A stretch of 64,000 nt of DNA, taken from NCBI GenBank assembly GCA_016165875.1, contig JABBOT010000080.1, positions 48,504,032-48,568,031 of the forward strand, read 5' to 3'. The stretch comes from Acanthopleura granulata. Its lineage: Eukaryota > Mollusca > Polyplacophora > Chitonida > Chitonidae. This document shows, piece after piece, positions 39,201 through 46,670 of this stretch (within the stretch, counting starts at the first letter, position 1; the number at the start of each line of letters is the position of its first letter). Both the position numbers and the translations under genes were made by a program. The notes beneath the pieces were generated by a model. The model ran no database searches. It was not told the DNA's origin and was given only the letters and a program-made list of their open reading frames with translations.

Positions 39201-41955
39201 CTACAGACGGCCACATGTGTTTGCACACAACACAAGCCCAACTCACATGGCAGAACATTCGTGCTAGAACATTTGGTGTACCATTGTACAACAAAACACT
39301 GTGAGCTTTCACCATTATCTTTTCACATCATATCGCTTGATCGAAACCACGTTCTTCCATGTACAAGTATGTCCAGGTCACATGACAAGCTTGCTGTGTT
39401 AATTCTAATGCCATGTGTCCTCTCAGCTTGATAAGGTGATGTATGTAAATGTTAAGGCTAATGTTTGCGGTTACCCACAAACTGTTATGCATAACTCACA
39501 CAAAACCCCATCAAATCATTCAGATTTTTGATCTCCAGAATGTTTTTGATTTGATTCTCAAGCAAACTACAAACTGATGTTCAAAAGTAGACATTCCCTA
39601 CAGCAAATGGTCCAGTAAATAGTGCTTCTTACAAATTATCAGTCTATAAACAAAGTCCACACATTACTCATGGAACTTCTAACTTTTGCATTAAAATGTC
39701 AAAGATTTGAAATTCATGATTGGTAATAACCATGATAATCATTAAAAACAGAAAACACTAACATCTTGGTAACAACATTATGTAAACATCTTGGTAAACA
39801 ACCCCAGTGAAAGTGCAGGCAATTAAATATCACAATTCACATTATAGACTGTTTAACGTCACAAACAAGTTCACATAAATAAATAACATGAACTTCAGTA
39901 ACAGATGAGCACATGGTCACTTTCACGCTATTTAAATAAAACATAATTTAAATTCTCAATTCACTGTTGAACGAGAATTTAAATTACAGTCAGCAGTGCA
40001 ACTGACAATGGTAGTAAAATTTCAAAAATTTGTGCTTAAAGGAAAAGTGACATCTGAAGTGCATCTGTCATGAAAAGATATCGAACATGACCTGGAACAA
40101 TTGTCTTAATACTGAACTGGCTTCTGCACTAGTATAAGAACAGTAGTGTGGAGCATAACTTGTAAATACACAAACACATTTACCAGACTAAATGTTCAAA
40201 ATGACAGATTCATACGCAAGACACAATGAAGACACTTAATGACAACATTCACCAAACAATTCTGTCTATTCTACACACACAGGTACCTATTTACATGTAA
40301 GACACGTCTTTGGAGGGTTTTAACAACAATAACAGTTAGTGGGCAAAGGGACTACATAGGGAGCTACAGCTATGGAGGTCAAGGTCACATCAAACTCACC
40401 AACACACGACCTTTGATCAGCATGTAACCTTTGACCTTTGGGGCAGTTACATTTGTAGCCCCCCTTGGAGTTAATACACTTGTATTGACATCCACCATTA
40501 TGTTCCTTACACTCATCCAGATCTGAAAACACATCGCCATGACAACATCACATTTTCCAATATCACAGGTGAACCATTCACACATTATGTACCTCAATGC
40601 AGATCAATACAGGTCATTTGAAGTTATTATTTATACAAATACTCAACATTACACAAGGCAAATGTTAAATAAAACCTTCTATCCATTCTTAGCCTGGAAT
40701 GGCCGTTTTAGCTGATGAGTGGTACATGTGTGTCAGTTTGGACACCGGGATCCACTAGTAAGAATAAATACATGTAAGCCCCCATCCGACTCCACACACA
40801 GGCCTTCTCCTTAAAGTCATTCAGGATACACTCTATTGCTTGTTTCCAAGAAAAGCACTGCAGAGGGGCTGAATACTGGGAATATGAGAAATGTATAGCT
40901 CTTGAGGAAAGAAAGCTACAATGATTTCCTCTGGGTTGTGTACCATTACTTCGTCCCCCTGGATGCCTGATCCCTAATATTTAAGAGAAACATTCCTTCG
41001 TGCCCCATTAAATATCCATTATTTAAATAAATAAAACCATGAAGGGTGCACCGATACCCATTTCAGCTTCTCAATTTGTTACAGATAGTCAGTGCACCAA
41101 AGTGAACTAGGTTATCTACATGTGAGGCAGACGATACCAATGCTGAGGGATGAATCACTAGTATATGATATCCGTAAATTACATTTCCTCAATGTTTACA
41201 TTTTGCAATGTTGCATAAAGTAATGAGTTAACGCATTTATCATGTCCAATTTCCCTGCACACATATAGTGCTAGAGCACTAACAACAACAACAGCAGTGG
41301 GTTTTGGAAACATACACTTAAAACCTACGCCCATGAAGCATACATCAGCTCCATTTCATTGGAGCACACAGAGGTGCATGTCAGAAACATCAGAAATACA
41401 CACTGTGCATAAAACCAATACTGAAACAAAACCTGGTAAGTGACTACAGGAAGTCAATGATTCACTATACTTAAAAGCAAGTTTACTCAACATCTTGCAA
41501 GATAAATGAGGAAAACTTAACCAAAAGAGGTGGCAGAACAAATGCAGGTCTGAATGAAATCTAGGAAATTATGGGAGATGACCACAGATACACAGATTAA
41601 TAGTGACTTTAAAATGTCACATTGCCTGTGGAAAGATGGGCATTATTAGTTATTTCACAAATGTCAAATACCAATTCATCTTAAATACATGTACCTGTAA
41701 GAGTACAACTCTCATTATGAGGGCAAAACAGTAAATGGGAACATACAAAACGCTGAGTCACCAACTAAGATTTTCTTAAACCTAAAAGTAAGACAACAAA
41801 AACAAAGGAGACACTCAGAGTTTGCGGCCTACCTTCACAGCTCTTGCCATCTGCCCCCAGCTTATAGCCCTCCTCACACTTGCAGTAAAATGAGCCAATT
41901 GTGTTGCAGCAGTTTTGTTCACAGCCACCATTGTCTTTGGCACATTCATCAATAT
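98..41955 (-). CDS. MEGF6: MEGF6-like multi-EGF protein gene, partial (14 internal exons, 657 residues)
   Basis: Gene-level entry. Exons from 5' to 3' on the minus strand: 41955-41833, 40522-40400, 26424-26299, 25973-25851, 25393-25271, 14428-14291, 13899-13777, 11897-11775, 11473-11294, 5917-5775, 5224-5095, 4078-3876, 3102-2916, 223-98. Every border is AG/GT and each junction restores the frame. The product is a run of eight EGF modules (residues 1-334), a Cys-free linker (335-394) and laminin-type EGF modules (395-657). From family knowledge this is the layout of MEGF6, a secreted or matrix protein with an N-terminal EMI domain; its molecular role is poorly defined. Shared landmarks are CYRIEME, the 8-Cys CC...GCxC module, the linker, and EDGCPxGYYG. 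Both ends are missing from the window: no start codon with signal peptide, EMI domain, stop codon or poly-A signal could be assigned. Alternatives are another multi-EGF protein (MEGF10/SCUBE/fibrillin type), but the module order fits MEGF6 best. Confidence 0.87.
597..618. repeat. CA/TA microsatellite
   Basis: A short run of alternating CA repeats followed by TA repeats; simple-sequence DNA inside the intron. Confidence 0.7.
1563..2342. repeat. Minisatellite, 22-bp unit, about 35 copies
   Basis: The unit is GGAATAGTCTGTAGAGGA followed by CAAT, with recurrent variants (AACAGCATGC, GGATAAT). Because 22 is not a multiple of 3 and the minus-strand unit contains no stop in any frame, three overlapping minus-strand reading frames stay open through the array. 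They are artefacts of the repeat, not genes. Confidence 0.95.
2916..3102 (-). CDS. MEGF6: Exon: end of one laminin-type EGF module and most of the next
   Basis: The acceptor is CTTTTACAG and the donor a consensus GTAAGT; phase 0-1, 187 nt, residues 553-615. It completes the preceding module ([15 protein letters not shown]) and encodes a second one: [27 protein letters not shown] and [10 protein letters not shown]. The V(K/A)CD-V-G motif matches the corresponding vertebrate MEGF6 module. The split Pro codon joins the next exon as DQPCHHG. Confidence 0.94.
3103..3875 (-). other. Intron (0.8 kb) with 31-bp minisatellite
   Basis: This intron lies inside an EGF module, between NGCYPQ and HGRC. 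About half of it is the decayed tandem array at 3229-3575; no other feature is seen. Confidence 0.85.
3229..3575. repeat. Minisatellite, 31-bp unit, about 11 copies
   Basis: The unit contains GTCTGGCATGTTCACATC then TAATCCCACCCAG. Copies are regular from 3241 and become degenerate towards 3575. Confidence 0.93.
3876..4078 (-). CDS. MEGF6: Exon: two laminin-type EGF modules, second one incomplete
   Basis: The acceptor is GTCATTTTCAG and the donor GTAACC; phase 1-0, 203 nt, residues 486-552. One module is complete: [11 protein letters not shown], with a [18 protein letters not shown] core. The next starts [13 protein letters not shown] and is interrupted after NSNGCYPQ, where the intron falls inside the module; it finishes in the 2916-3102 exon. 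Only about 28 bp separate the acceptor from a 30-bp-unit tandem array. Confidence 0.94.
4106..4655. repeat. Minisatellite, 30-bp unit, about 18 copies
   Basis: The unit is AATCCATGTTCATAGCAACA plus AGGATATAAG, with one or two variable positions per copy (ATAAG, ATTAG, AGAAG, TTAAG). The period is a multiple of three, so long frames open on both strands (repeats of [10 protein letters not shown] and [10 protein letters not shown]); these are not taken as genes. The array ends about 28 bp from the 4078 splice acceptor. Confidence 0.97.
4842..4892 (+). repeat. G-rich short tandem tract, G-quadruplex candidate
   Basis: At least six runs of four or five G are separated by short TGGC or T loops (GGTGGGGTGGCAGGGGTGGG type). 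The G-rich strand is the template strand of the MEGF6-like gene. Confidence 0.7.
5095..5224 (-). CDS. MEGF6: Exon: laminin-type EGF module
   Basis: The acceptor is CTCTCCTGACAG and the donor GTAACT; phase 0-1, 130 nt, residues 443-485. The sequence runs [19 protein letters not shown], then a [11 protein letters not shown] loop, then CEDGCPPG. The split Gly codon joins it to GYYGETC in the next exon. EDGCPxGYYG is shared with vertebrate MEGF6. A strongly G-rich plus-strand tract lies about 200 bp downstream in the intron. Confidence 0.94.
5225..5774 (-). other. Intron (0.55 kb), AT-rich, nothing recognised
   Basis: AT-rich intron between two laminin-type EGF exons. No repeat or motif of note was seen. 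Confidence 0.85.
5775..5917 (-). CDS. MEGF6: Exon: first laminin-type EGF module, N-terminal part
   Basis: The acceptor is TTGACAACAG and the donor a weak GTCAGC; phase 1-0, 143 nt, residues 395-442. It encodes [11 protein letters not shown], an [11 protein letters not shown] core and a [10 protein letters not shown] loop, ending in CNESCDE. This is the MEGF-type repeat in which each module starts xGxFGxxC. The donor lacks the usual purine at +3, but the next exon continues the module exactly (CDE then GTFGDGC). Confidence 0.92.
6070..6239. repeat. Minisatellite, 34-bp unit, 5 copies
   Basis: Five head-to-tail copies start at 6070, 6104, 6138, 6172 and 6206. The unit contains AGACATGTATGTCCAGGACA then TGTCACAAT. 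Copies differ at only one or two bases. Confidence 0.96.
7050..7426. repeat. Minisatellite, 47-bp unit, about 8 copies
   Basis: The unit contains CATCTAGATACAATTACATT, then TTGATACTGTTTCATTGACT, then CCCCACG. Copies are near identical, diverging slightly at both ends. Confidence 0.95.
8184..8519 (-). mobile_element. tRNA-derived SINE with internal 21-bp expansion
   Basis: Read on the minus strand, a tRNA-like head near 8515-8430 has a box A-like TTGGCTGAGGGGGTTAG and a box B-like GAGTTCAAATCC. A body follows and then an AAATAGATAAATAAATAG-type tail near 8184-8206. The plus-strand 3' region (GAATGGTGCTTTACGGCGTA) is the same family as the copies at 34782 and 43991. About four copies of a 20-21-bp segment (CGTACTCATGGTGTTTTATGA) are expanded inside the element at 8223-8306. 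Confidence 0.82.
8746..9896 (+). mobile_element. Degenerate pogo-like (Tc1/mariner superfamily) DNA transposon remnant
   Basis: The ends form inverted repeats: ACATATACTGTAAATG on the left matches the reverse complement of the right end, GGCGTTTACAGTATATGT, followed inside by related TTCGCG-rich sequence. A TA target duplication is plausible. Inside on the plus strand is a broken transposase (9078 onward). The element is too short for a full catalytic core, so it is non-autonomous. Confidence 0.75.
9078..9711 (+). pseudogene. Pogo-like transposase pseudogene
   Basis: An open segment at 9078-9452 encodes a DNA-binding-type region ending [19 protein letters not shown] and [15 protein letters not shown] frame break follows. 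Fragments in other frames then continue the family pattern ([18 protein letters not shown], then [10 protein letters not shown], a TAG stop, KGLSMVPA). The INWDxTG-VP block resembles the first catalytic Asp region of DDE_1/pogo transposases, where the stop replaces a codon usually Gln or Glu. The later Asp and Glu of the triad are deleted. Frameshifts and stops make this inactive. The family assignment is from motif memory. Confidence 0.7.
11294..11473 (-). CDS. MEGF6: Exon: Cys-free interdomain linker
   Basis: The acceptor is TTTTCCTCAG and the donor GTGGGT; phase 1-1, 180 nt, residues 335-394. No cysteine is present. The sequence is rich in Pro, Leu, Arg and Asp ([18 protein letters not shown] at the start, [13 protein letters not shown] at the end). 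Vertebrate MEGF6 has a non-EGF acidic and proline-containing linker at this position, between the Ca-binding EGF series and the laminin-type series. The exon is supported by an open frame, splice sites, phase and GC-rich composition rather than by a domain. Confidence 0.88.
11474..11774 (-). other. Short intron (0.3 kb)
   Basis: Lies between the DINEC exon and the linker exon; no feature recognised. Confidence 0.88.
11775..11897 (-). CDS. MEGF6: Exon: Ca-binding EGF module 8 (DINEC)
   Basis: The acceptor is GTCCTTCACAG and the donor GTATGG; phase 1-1, 123 nt, residues 294-334. It is a canonical Ca-binding EGF: DINEC, six cysteines, NSEGSFQC core. It is the last module of the N-terminal EGF series and leads into the Cys-free linker. 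A tandem array with 19-bp units begins about 90 bp upstream of its acceptor in the intron. Confidence 0.95.
11898..13776 (-). other. Intron (1.9 kb) with 19-bp array
   Basis: Contains the 11987-12362 tandem array. The remainder, 12363-13776, is AT-rich, with a C-rich patch near 13260-13305 and no recognised feature. Confidence 0.85.
11987..12362. repeat. Minisatellite, 19-bp unit, about 19 copies
   Basis: The unit is GATGATGCAGTCAAGGTCA with many single-base variants and two spacing irregularities (near 12160 and 12290). It starts about 90 bp from the DINEC exon acceptor. At least six copies carry an exact TCAAGGTCA. Confidence 0.93.
13777..13899 (-). CDS. MEGF6: Exon: EGF module 7 (DTDEC), 8 cysteines
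   Basis: The acceptor is TGAATCACCAG and the donor GTGAGT; phase 1-1, 123 nt, residues 253-293. It has the Ca-binding EGF start DTDEC and the core [12 protein letters not shown] pair (ESCCDQVC) and a terminal GCRC give eight cysteines. The same two extra cysteines occur in the matching vertebrate MEGF6 module (CCQQVC ... GCGC), so an additional conserved disulfide is a reasonable inference. Confidence 0.95.
13900..14290 (-). other. Intron (0.4 kb)
   Basis: Lies between EGF modules 6 and 7; AT-rich, nothing else seen. Confidence 0.88.
14291..14428 (-). CDS. MEGF6: Exon: EGF module 6 (IEMEVVDSC)
   Basis: The acceptor is TTTGGTTTGCAG and the donor GTAATG; phase 1-1, 138 nt, residues 207-252. 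The exon begins with the spacer IEMEVV, followed by a six-Cys EGF (DSC, GGC, HTC, AVC, SC, RSC) that lacks the canonical calcium motif. Vertebrate MEGF6 has IEMEIVNSC at the same place, which makes this one of the strongest orthology markers in the window. Confidence 0.95.
16526..16711. repeat. Minisatellite, about 32-bp unit, 6 copies
   Basis: The unit contains ACAAACATCTGCTCAGGTCT then TTACTTGGTTGT. Copies start at 16526, 16558, 16590, 16622 and onward, with slight length variation in the fourth. Confidence 0.93.
18640..18987. repeat. Compound minisatellite, about 23-bp subunits in higher-order blocks
   Basis: Subunits of the type CACATACAAACTTTTCCACA plus TGC alternate with GGGCCTACAGACTTTTCCAC variants. 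A larger block including CCTTTCCATATGCAAAC recurs about three times at about 110-bp intervals, showing a two-level (higher-order) structure. Confidence 0.92.
20869..21204. repeat. Minisatellite, 48-bp unit, exactly 7 copies
   Basis: The unit contains AAAGCACCAATGGACCCCAT, GGAGCAATGCAGAGATGAGT and CTGACGGT. Copies 2 to 7 are essentially identical and copy 1 diverges at a few sites. The period is a multiple of three, so several frames on both strands remain open (for example [16 protein letters not shown] repeated on plus). These frames lack any splice or start context and are regarded as by-products. Confidence 0.97.
25271..25393 (-). CDS. MEGF6: Exon: Ca-binding EGF module 5 (DVNEC)
   Basis: The acceptor is GGCAATTGCAG and the donor GTGAGT; phase 1-1, 123 nt, residues 166-206. 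This is a textbook Ca-binding EGF with DVNEC and the NTEGSFTC core. It ends QRSCYR, where the Arg codon is split across the following 10.8-kb intron. The resulting CYRIEME junction is a diagnostic match to vertebrate MEGF6. Confidence 0.95.
25394..25850 (-). other. Intron (0.46 kb)
   Basis: Lies between EGF modules 4 and 5; AT-rich, no recognised feature. Confidence 0.88.
25851..25973 (-). CDS. MEGF6: Exon: EGF module 4 (EVDPC)
   Basis: The acceptor is GCATGTCCAG and the donor GTAAGA; phase 1-1, 123 nt, residues 125-165. It has six cysteines in EGF spacing. The start [16 protein letters not shown] and the core SSVRGQAIC lack the hydroxylatable Asn and the full calcium motif. It corresponds by position to the MEGF6 module starting RSPC. 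GC content and CpG density are higher than in the flanking introns. Confidence 0.93.
25974..26298 (-). other. Intron (0.33 kb)
   Basis: Lies between EGF modules 3 and 4; no recognised feature. Confidence 0.88.
26299..26424 (-). CDS. MEGF6: Exon: EGF module 3 (AMAGC type)
   Basis: The acceptor is GTCTCTTGCAG and the donor a weaker GTTTGT; phase 1-1, 126 nt, residues 83-124. It has six cysteines (AGC, GGC, QLC, FHC, RC, SC). It lacks the Asp-x-Asp-Glu calcium motif, starting AMAGC where the vertebrate module starts INSC, so calcium binding is unlikely. The core DGYDGQFHC is one residue longer than its neighbours. Confidence 0.92.
27695..27970. repeat. Minisatellite, about 40-bp unit, 7 copies, decayed
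   Basis: Recurring AATTTCAGCAAGG, ATCAACAATTTGCATTGGAA and an A-rich spacer; units of 38-45 bp with indels in the spacer. Isolated related fragments (TTTCAGCAAGGATATC near 28160) suggest the array was once longer. Confidence 0.88.
34782..35058 (-). mobile_element. tRNA-derived SINE, best-preserved copy
   Basis: On the minus strand the head at about 35058-34970 begins GGGGCCTCTGTGGCTCAGTT with box A TGGCTCAGTTGG and box B GAGTTCAAGTCC, as in RNA polymerase III promoters. The body follows, and the end is an AAATAAATAAATAAATAAG tail at 34782-34803. The body reads, on plus, GATTGGTGTTTTACGCCTTA and GGGAAGAAACCAGGCAGAGC, which is the family signature used for the other copies. Confidence 0.87.
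40400..40522 (-). CDS. MEGF6: Exon: Ca-binding EGF module 2 (DLDEC)
   Basis: The acceptor is GTGTTTTCAG and the donor a consensus GTGAGT; phase 1-1, 123 nt, residues 42-82. Six cysteines are in standard EGF spacing. The module opens [13 protein letters not shown], which resembles the DVDECRTHNGGCQ start of the first Ca-binding EGF of vertebrate MEGF6, and has an NSKGGYKC core. It joins in frame to the next exon through a split Ala codon (G/CC). A 14-kb intron separates the two. Confidence 0.93.
40523..41832 (-). other. Intron (1.3 kb)
   Basis: Lies between EGF modules 1 and 2; AT-rich, no recognisable repeat or exon. Confidence 0.87.
41833..41955 (-). CDS. MEGF6: Exon: Ca-binding EGF module 1 (DIDEC), 7 cysteines
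   Basis: The acceptor is ATCTTTTCAG and the donor GTAGGC; phase 1-1, 123 nt, residues 1-41 of the fragment. The module opens DIDEC and has an NTIGSFYC core with the Asn and aromatic positions of a Ca-binding EGF. It ends in [11 protein letters not shown]. It contains a CC pair (QNCCN) and so seven cysteines rather than six. It precedes the DLDEC module and, compared with human MEGF6 as I remember it, looks like an extra N-terminal EGF. No further coding exon was recognised upstream of it in the window. Confidence 0.92.
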
Positions 41956-43162
41956 CTGAAAAGATAAAAAAGCCAGGAATATAATTAGCTGATTTATTTC
42001 AGATTGCAACTTTATTCAGAATGGAATTGCACTTGAAGGTCTGTGACAGCTGAAAACAAAATATATCTCTCACATCCTGCAAAGCACATCTATTGCAAGC
42101 AATTCTTCAAAAATTTCTGTTAAGTTTGTTCCTGGAAACAAAGTTTTGGATTACTCACTGTAGAACTCTTTGGTTAAGAAGCACTGTGTTTGTATCAGAC
42201 TGACGCTTTCAACACAATTTCAGTCCTATTGTACAGGGATGTCCAGAAATACACAATCAATCAATCAAGTCCCGACAGACTAGAGTATTCGTGCCTGTAC
42301 AATATATTATGAAAGCAAAGAGGACAACTTTTGTTCATTTCATAAAATGAAAATTCAGGTATGCTTGTAACCATGTGATACACATGCACTGAATATGCAC
42401 TTAAAATTATGCAAATGTATGCGCCTACCATGCTTCGTTTTATTTTGTATGAAAAAGTTTAAAACATGTGTGAATGAAAATACAAAAATACAGCTCTTTT
42501 GGCTCCAAAGACTTGTTCACATGTTTCTCTAACATTACTAAATTACTGTATTGTGTTCAAAACTCCAGCTCACTTCACAGAGTTTACACATCTTTGTAGT
42601 GCTTAACGACATTACAGGTATGAATAATGCTTGACAGGTAAGAATTAAACATGTTCCACTGACAAGACTAGTCAACAGGAGGTATCCCTATTGGCTCATG
42701 TTACAGTCTACATATGATAGGGTTGCTTCTTGAAATGGCAAAACAAACAGAATCCACTCTGAGTTCACGATCTGTTAAATTCACCATGAAATTCAATTCC
42801 GACGAGAAACGCTAAGGCATCTGAAAGAGACAAAACTAGAGGTGGAGCAAGGGACAGAAGAAGCCTTGCTTCACATTTGTACTTGATTATGAAAGATTTC
42901 ACTGGCACATTTTTACCACAGGAGATCAATGGGATTGATTACACAGGTAAACCATTCCAGGTAATTTGTACCTGGGTAAGCGGTACCAGGCATTACCCTC
43001 ACCTATAAAATGACACACAGCTGGAATGTGTAAGATCCAAGAGAGATGCCGTTCACAATAATACATCTACTACAGGTCACTGACATAGATTAAATGATAC
43101 GTATCAAAAATGCATAGCCATCTGTCAGAAAACTATCACAACTTCATATCAGCATGACACAT

Positions 43163-43258
43163 TATTTATTTATTTATTTATTTGATTGGTCTTTTATGCC
43201 GAACTCAAGACTATTTCATTCATATATACAACAGGGGGCAGCGTGATGATGGGAGGAC
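43163..43258 (-). mobile_element. Truncated SINE (tail end only)
   Basis: A TTTATTTATTTATTTGATTG tail, then the family sequence CTTTTATGCCGAACTCAAGA and GATGATGGGAGG. The tRNA-like head is absent, consistent with 5' truncation. Confidence 0.78.
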
Positions 43259-43990
43259 ATAACACACTACACTGTAGTTTACAGTGCCAAGAGCTGAAGG
43301 AGAAATCTGGTAGCCTGTGGGTAGAAAAGAGCTCATATGGTTACTATCTGGTACAATCTGTGTTTGTTGCAGTAATCATGGACTGTGATAGTTAATTAAT
43401 TTAAAAATTCAGTAATATTGTTGAAGTTGCTATGCATTTTAGTACACAGAGAAATCAAATGTCGGCAAAATCATTACCTGACAATCATTACCTCTTCGTA
43501 TCATTTATAAGACTTATAATATTGGAGGGTATAAGAAGAGGGGGAGGAGGGGGGGCAAAGTGACACGGTTGATGATTTATCTGGCAAATCTTATCACATC
43601 ACGATAAGAGCTATTCATAATCACCATTATGACAAAAATGATGGATTTATTTTCTTTCGAACGAGCCACACACATACACAAAAATCTTCAGATTTCAGCC
43701 AGGTGTGCTTTTTCTCACCTGTAATGTGGCTGATTGATTACTTTGTACCTGGCAACACGAGACCACTGCATGAAATCACTGCTTAAAAGTATCAGAGAGG
43801 GAGATTTGAAAATATGTACTGATAAACAAGGCAATTTCCTTACTCCGGTGCCATTTGTAAGTAATCCCTTGTACAAAGCATGGAGGCAGCAATGCCTCGG
43901 CCGAGTCCTCCAAAGTACTGAGACTTGAGGTTTCATACATGCACACGGACTGACTGCAGGTCAACTGCTTTTCCTTTAGAGTGAAAGATT

Positions 43991-44259
43991 GCCTTATTTT
44001 TCATTTGATTGGTGTTTTATACTATGCTCAAGAATATTTCACTTAAACAACAAGCAACCAACATTATGGTGAAAGGAAACAAGGAAGACCCCAGGGGAAA
44101 CACGATCATACACAGGTTGCTGGTAGGCCCTTCCCAAATATAACCGGACAGGAAGTCAGCATGAGTTGGAGCTGAACTCAGAACACCACAGCAGTGACAG
44201 GCTCCTGGGCCAATGTGCTGTATTAGAAAGCAAACCACTTCAGCCACAGAGCTCCCTGA
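43991..44259 (-). mobile_element. tRNA-derived SINE, diverged
   Basis: On minus, the head contains box A-like TGGCTGAAGTGG and box B-like GAGTTCAGCTCC near 44250-44165. The body matches the 34782 copy (ATTTGATTGGTGTTTTATAC, GCTCAAGAATATTTCACTTA on plus). The poly-AAAT tail is reduced. Confidence 0.82.
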
Positions 44260-46670
44260 AGGTTGCCTTACTGGTGGCTTCACTACTGCCAACACTATAA
44301 CTGGTGGGCAGAGCACAGGTGGTCAGTTTTACTGACCCATGGACAAACTGACAGTGTTCTAATTGTAATGTGCTGAGAACACAATTACATGTCAGTCACA
44401 TCAAAGTAATTTTATTTCCATGTATTAAAATAATCTTCTTTCATATGCATGCAATAAAGAAGCACCTGTAAGCCATTCTACCATGTTAGTAAGACCTGGC
44501 CAGCCAAGCCTCAAAGCACTGAAATGACCACTTAATGGTGGTCATCTGAAGTCATGGTCACCACTGACTGACCTCAATCTTACTCAGGCAGCTTTGATTT
44601 ACAGCCCACTACTCTACCACAGTAACTACTTTCAGATAAGGGATTTGGTGTGCTAAGGGCTAAGTTCTTCAACAACCATCTGACAGTTGGTTCAAATGTA
44701 CAAAGCCTTGGATCTCAGGACTAGGGAGCTGTACCTCATCACCTTGGTTTCTAGGTGATATCAGAGTAGGCCTACAATATCAGGCTGAGCATTCAATTCA
44801 CATTCCACAAAATATTATATCCAGTAGCTTAGAAGCTGCATGCTTATATGAGGTCATTCACAAATCATTCATCATTCCCAAATCCCACAATTCTCCATGC
44901 AATATGTTTGATATAAAGTTATAGCTGTTCGAACTGATGGCAGGAACTTAACCTCCTCTGCAGAGCTCGGTTACAGCAATAAAAGCTTTTCAATATTTTC
45001 AAACTATCCAAACCTTATTTAATTTATATTCTCTCTTAAACAAACTTGTCAACATAGAACTATGGTAAAAATAAAGATACATGTCAGTGATGGAAATCAT
45101 ATTCCATATATTTGGGACATGAGATTTAATCATTAATTCCACGGTTAAACTCGTTTCAAATTCAAATCCCGATCATCCAGCTTTGAAAAGGTGGCTACCT
45201 GATGTCTGTCTATGACTTATTCAAACTGTGATTCATTTATGTTTATACAAGCTCATCAAACAAAGAAAATGGTCAGAAAATTCATTCTAGCTGTTCCCTG
45301 TTCACCCTCATTTGTGTTTTTCCCCTGGAGGATGCTTGATCAAGGACAGCCTTGCATGCAGATAGACAGTTGCATCTGTACATTGTAAGCTAGGGAGAGG
45401 GAGGATACAGTTTACAGGAATGTCTCCATTAGGCCCTGTTACTTCAGCTCTTCTCTGTCTGTTACACTCGGGAGGGGGGGGGGGTATTATGATGTCCCTG
45501 CCCGTCAACCCCACCCCCCTCATTTATCCAAGCTGACAGAGTAGCAGGGGCTAAAGTTACAGATGAAGCACTAAATGACTAGCCATATGGCAAACGTCTA
45601 TGTTTAGACTACTGAAGCTCAACCTCAAGAGCCTCTACACTGAATCACAAACACCATTCAGGTCCTGTAAAACTGTTACCTTAACTCGAGCAATTTATCC
45701 ATAGCCTTTAATACCAATTTAATACCACAGAGATCATATCATAAAGTTTGTGATGTTATAGAGACAGTATATTCAAGAAGGACTGAAACGATACTTTTAA
45801 ATTTTGAAAATACAAACTAGGAGATGAGCTATGACATGGAAGAGATGCTTTTGGATATACAACTTCTATTAATTTGTAAACTATGTAGGGAGGAAGTAAT
45901 TAACAGCGTTATGAAGTCACTCATAATAATGATAGTAACTACATCGAAACATCATCTGCTACTAAATAAAAGTTTTACATGCATAAGAGTCTCTTCATGT
46001 TATGTCATTTTCAACTTTTAAATGTCACTGAAAGAGAAAGATGAGCCACTGAACCATGCCAATCAGTGAAGTACACTGTGGTTAAATTTGTTTTCATTTT
46101 GAAAAGATAAGTAATCCATTAGGAATAACTTAAACCAACATAAATATATAAACTCTTCACCTAAAAATCATTAAAACCGTAGGACTCATTCAATATTCAG
46201 GGGAATTCTGTATTCCAGATGCGAAGATTTTACTTCTACACACATTTTCATCACAGTTTCCATGTGCTAATAATGTGTTAATTAATGTAACCAATTAAAC
46301 TTATGGCTTCGCCACCCAAATCTGGAAACTCTTGGGAAAATTCTGGTTCCTCCTGGGTTCTTCTAGCCACTTTCTCAATGTGGTTAGCAGAAAATTAAAT
46401 TTTAGGCAAATTTTGCACTGTTTTCATGAAATAAATTGAGCTTTTCATACACTCGTGATGAAAAAATATTGAGTTTTCTGATTTGTTCAAACTGAGTTTC
46501 TAAAAAGAAATTGGGTAGAAAAACTCCTGCCCTTTAAAAAAAAAGTTGATTTCTTTAAAACCTTTATATCTTTTGACTAAGCTCAAAGGAATGTGTAACT
46601 ACCATGAAGTAATTACCAGAAACAGTTTGTTGGCCAGCTGTTCTTAAAGTCAGATAAGTTTGAAATGTAC

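Larger units (their letters stand above)
26425..40399 (-). other. Large intron (14 kb)
   Basis: Lies between EGF modules 2 and 3. It contains a 40-bp array (27695-27970), a SINE (34782-35058), and CpG-richer, low-repeat stretches at about 32200-32400, 33850-34260 and 37430-37660 that could be regulatory. The rest (26425-27694, 27971-32199, 34261-34781, 35059-37429, 37661-40399) is AT-rich with no recognisable exon. Confidence 0.85.
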
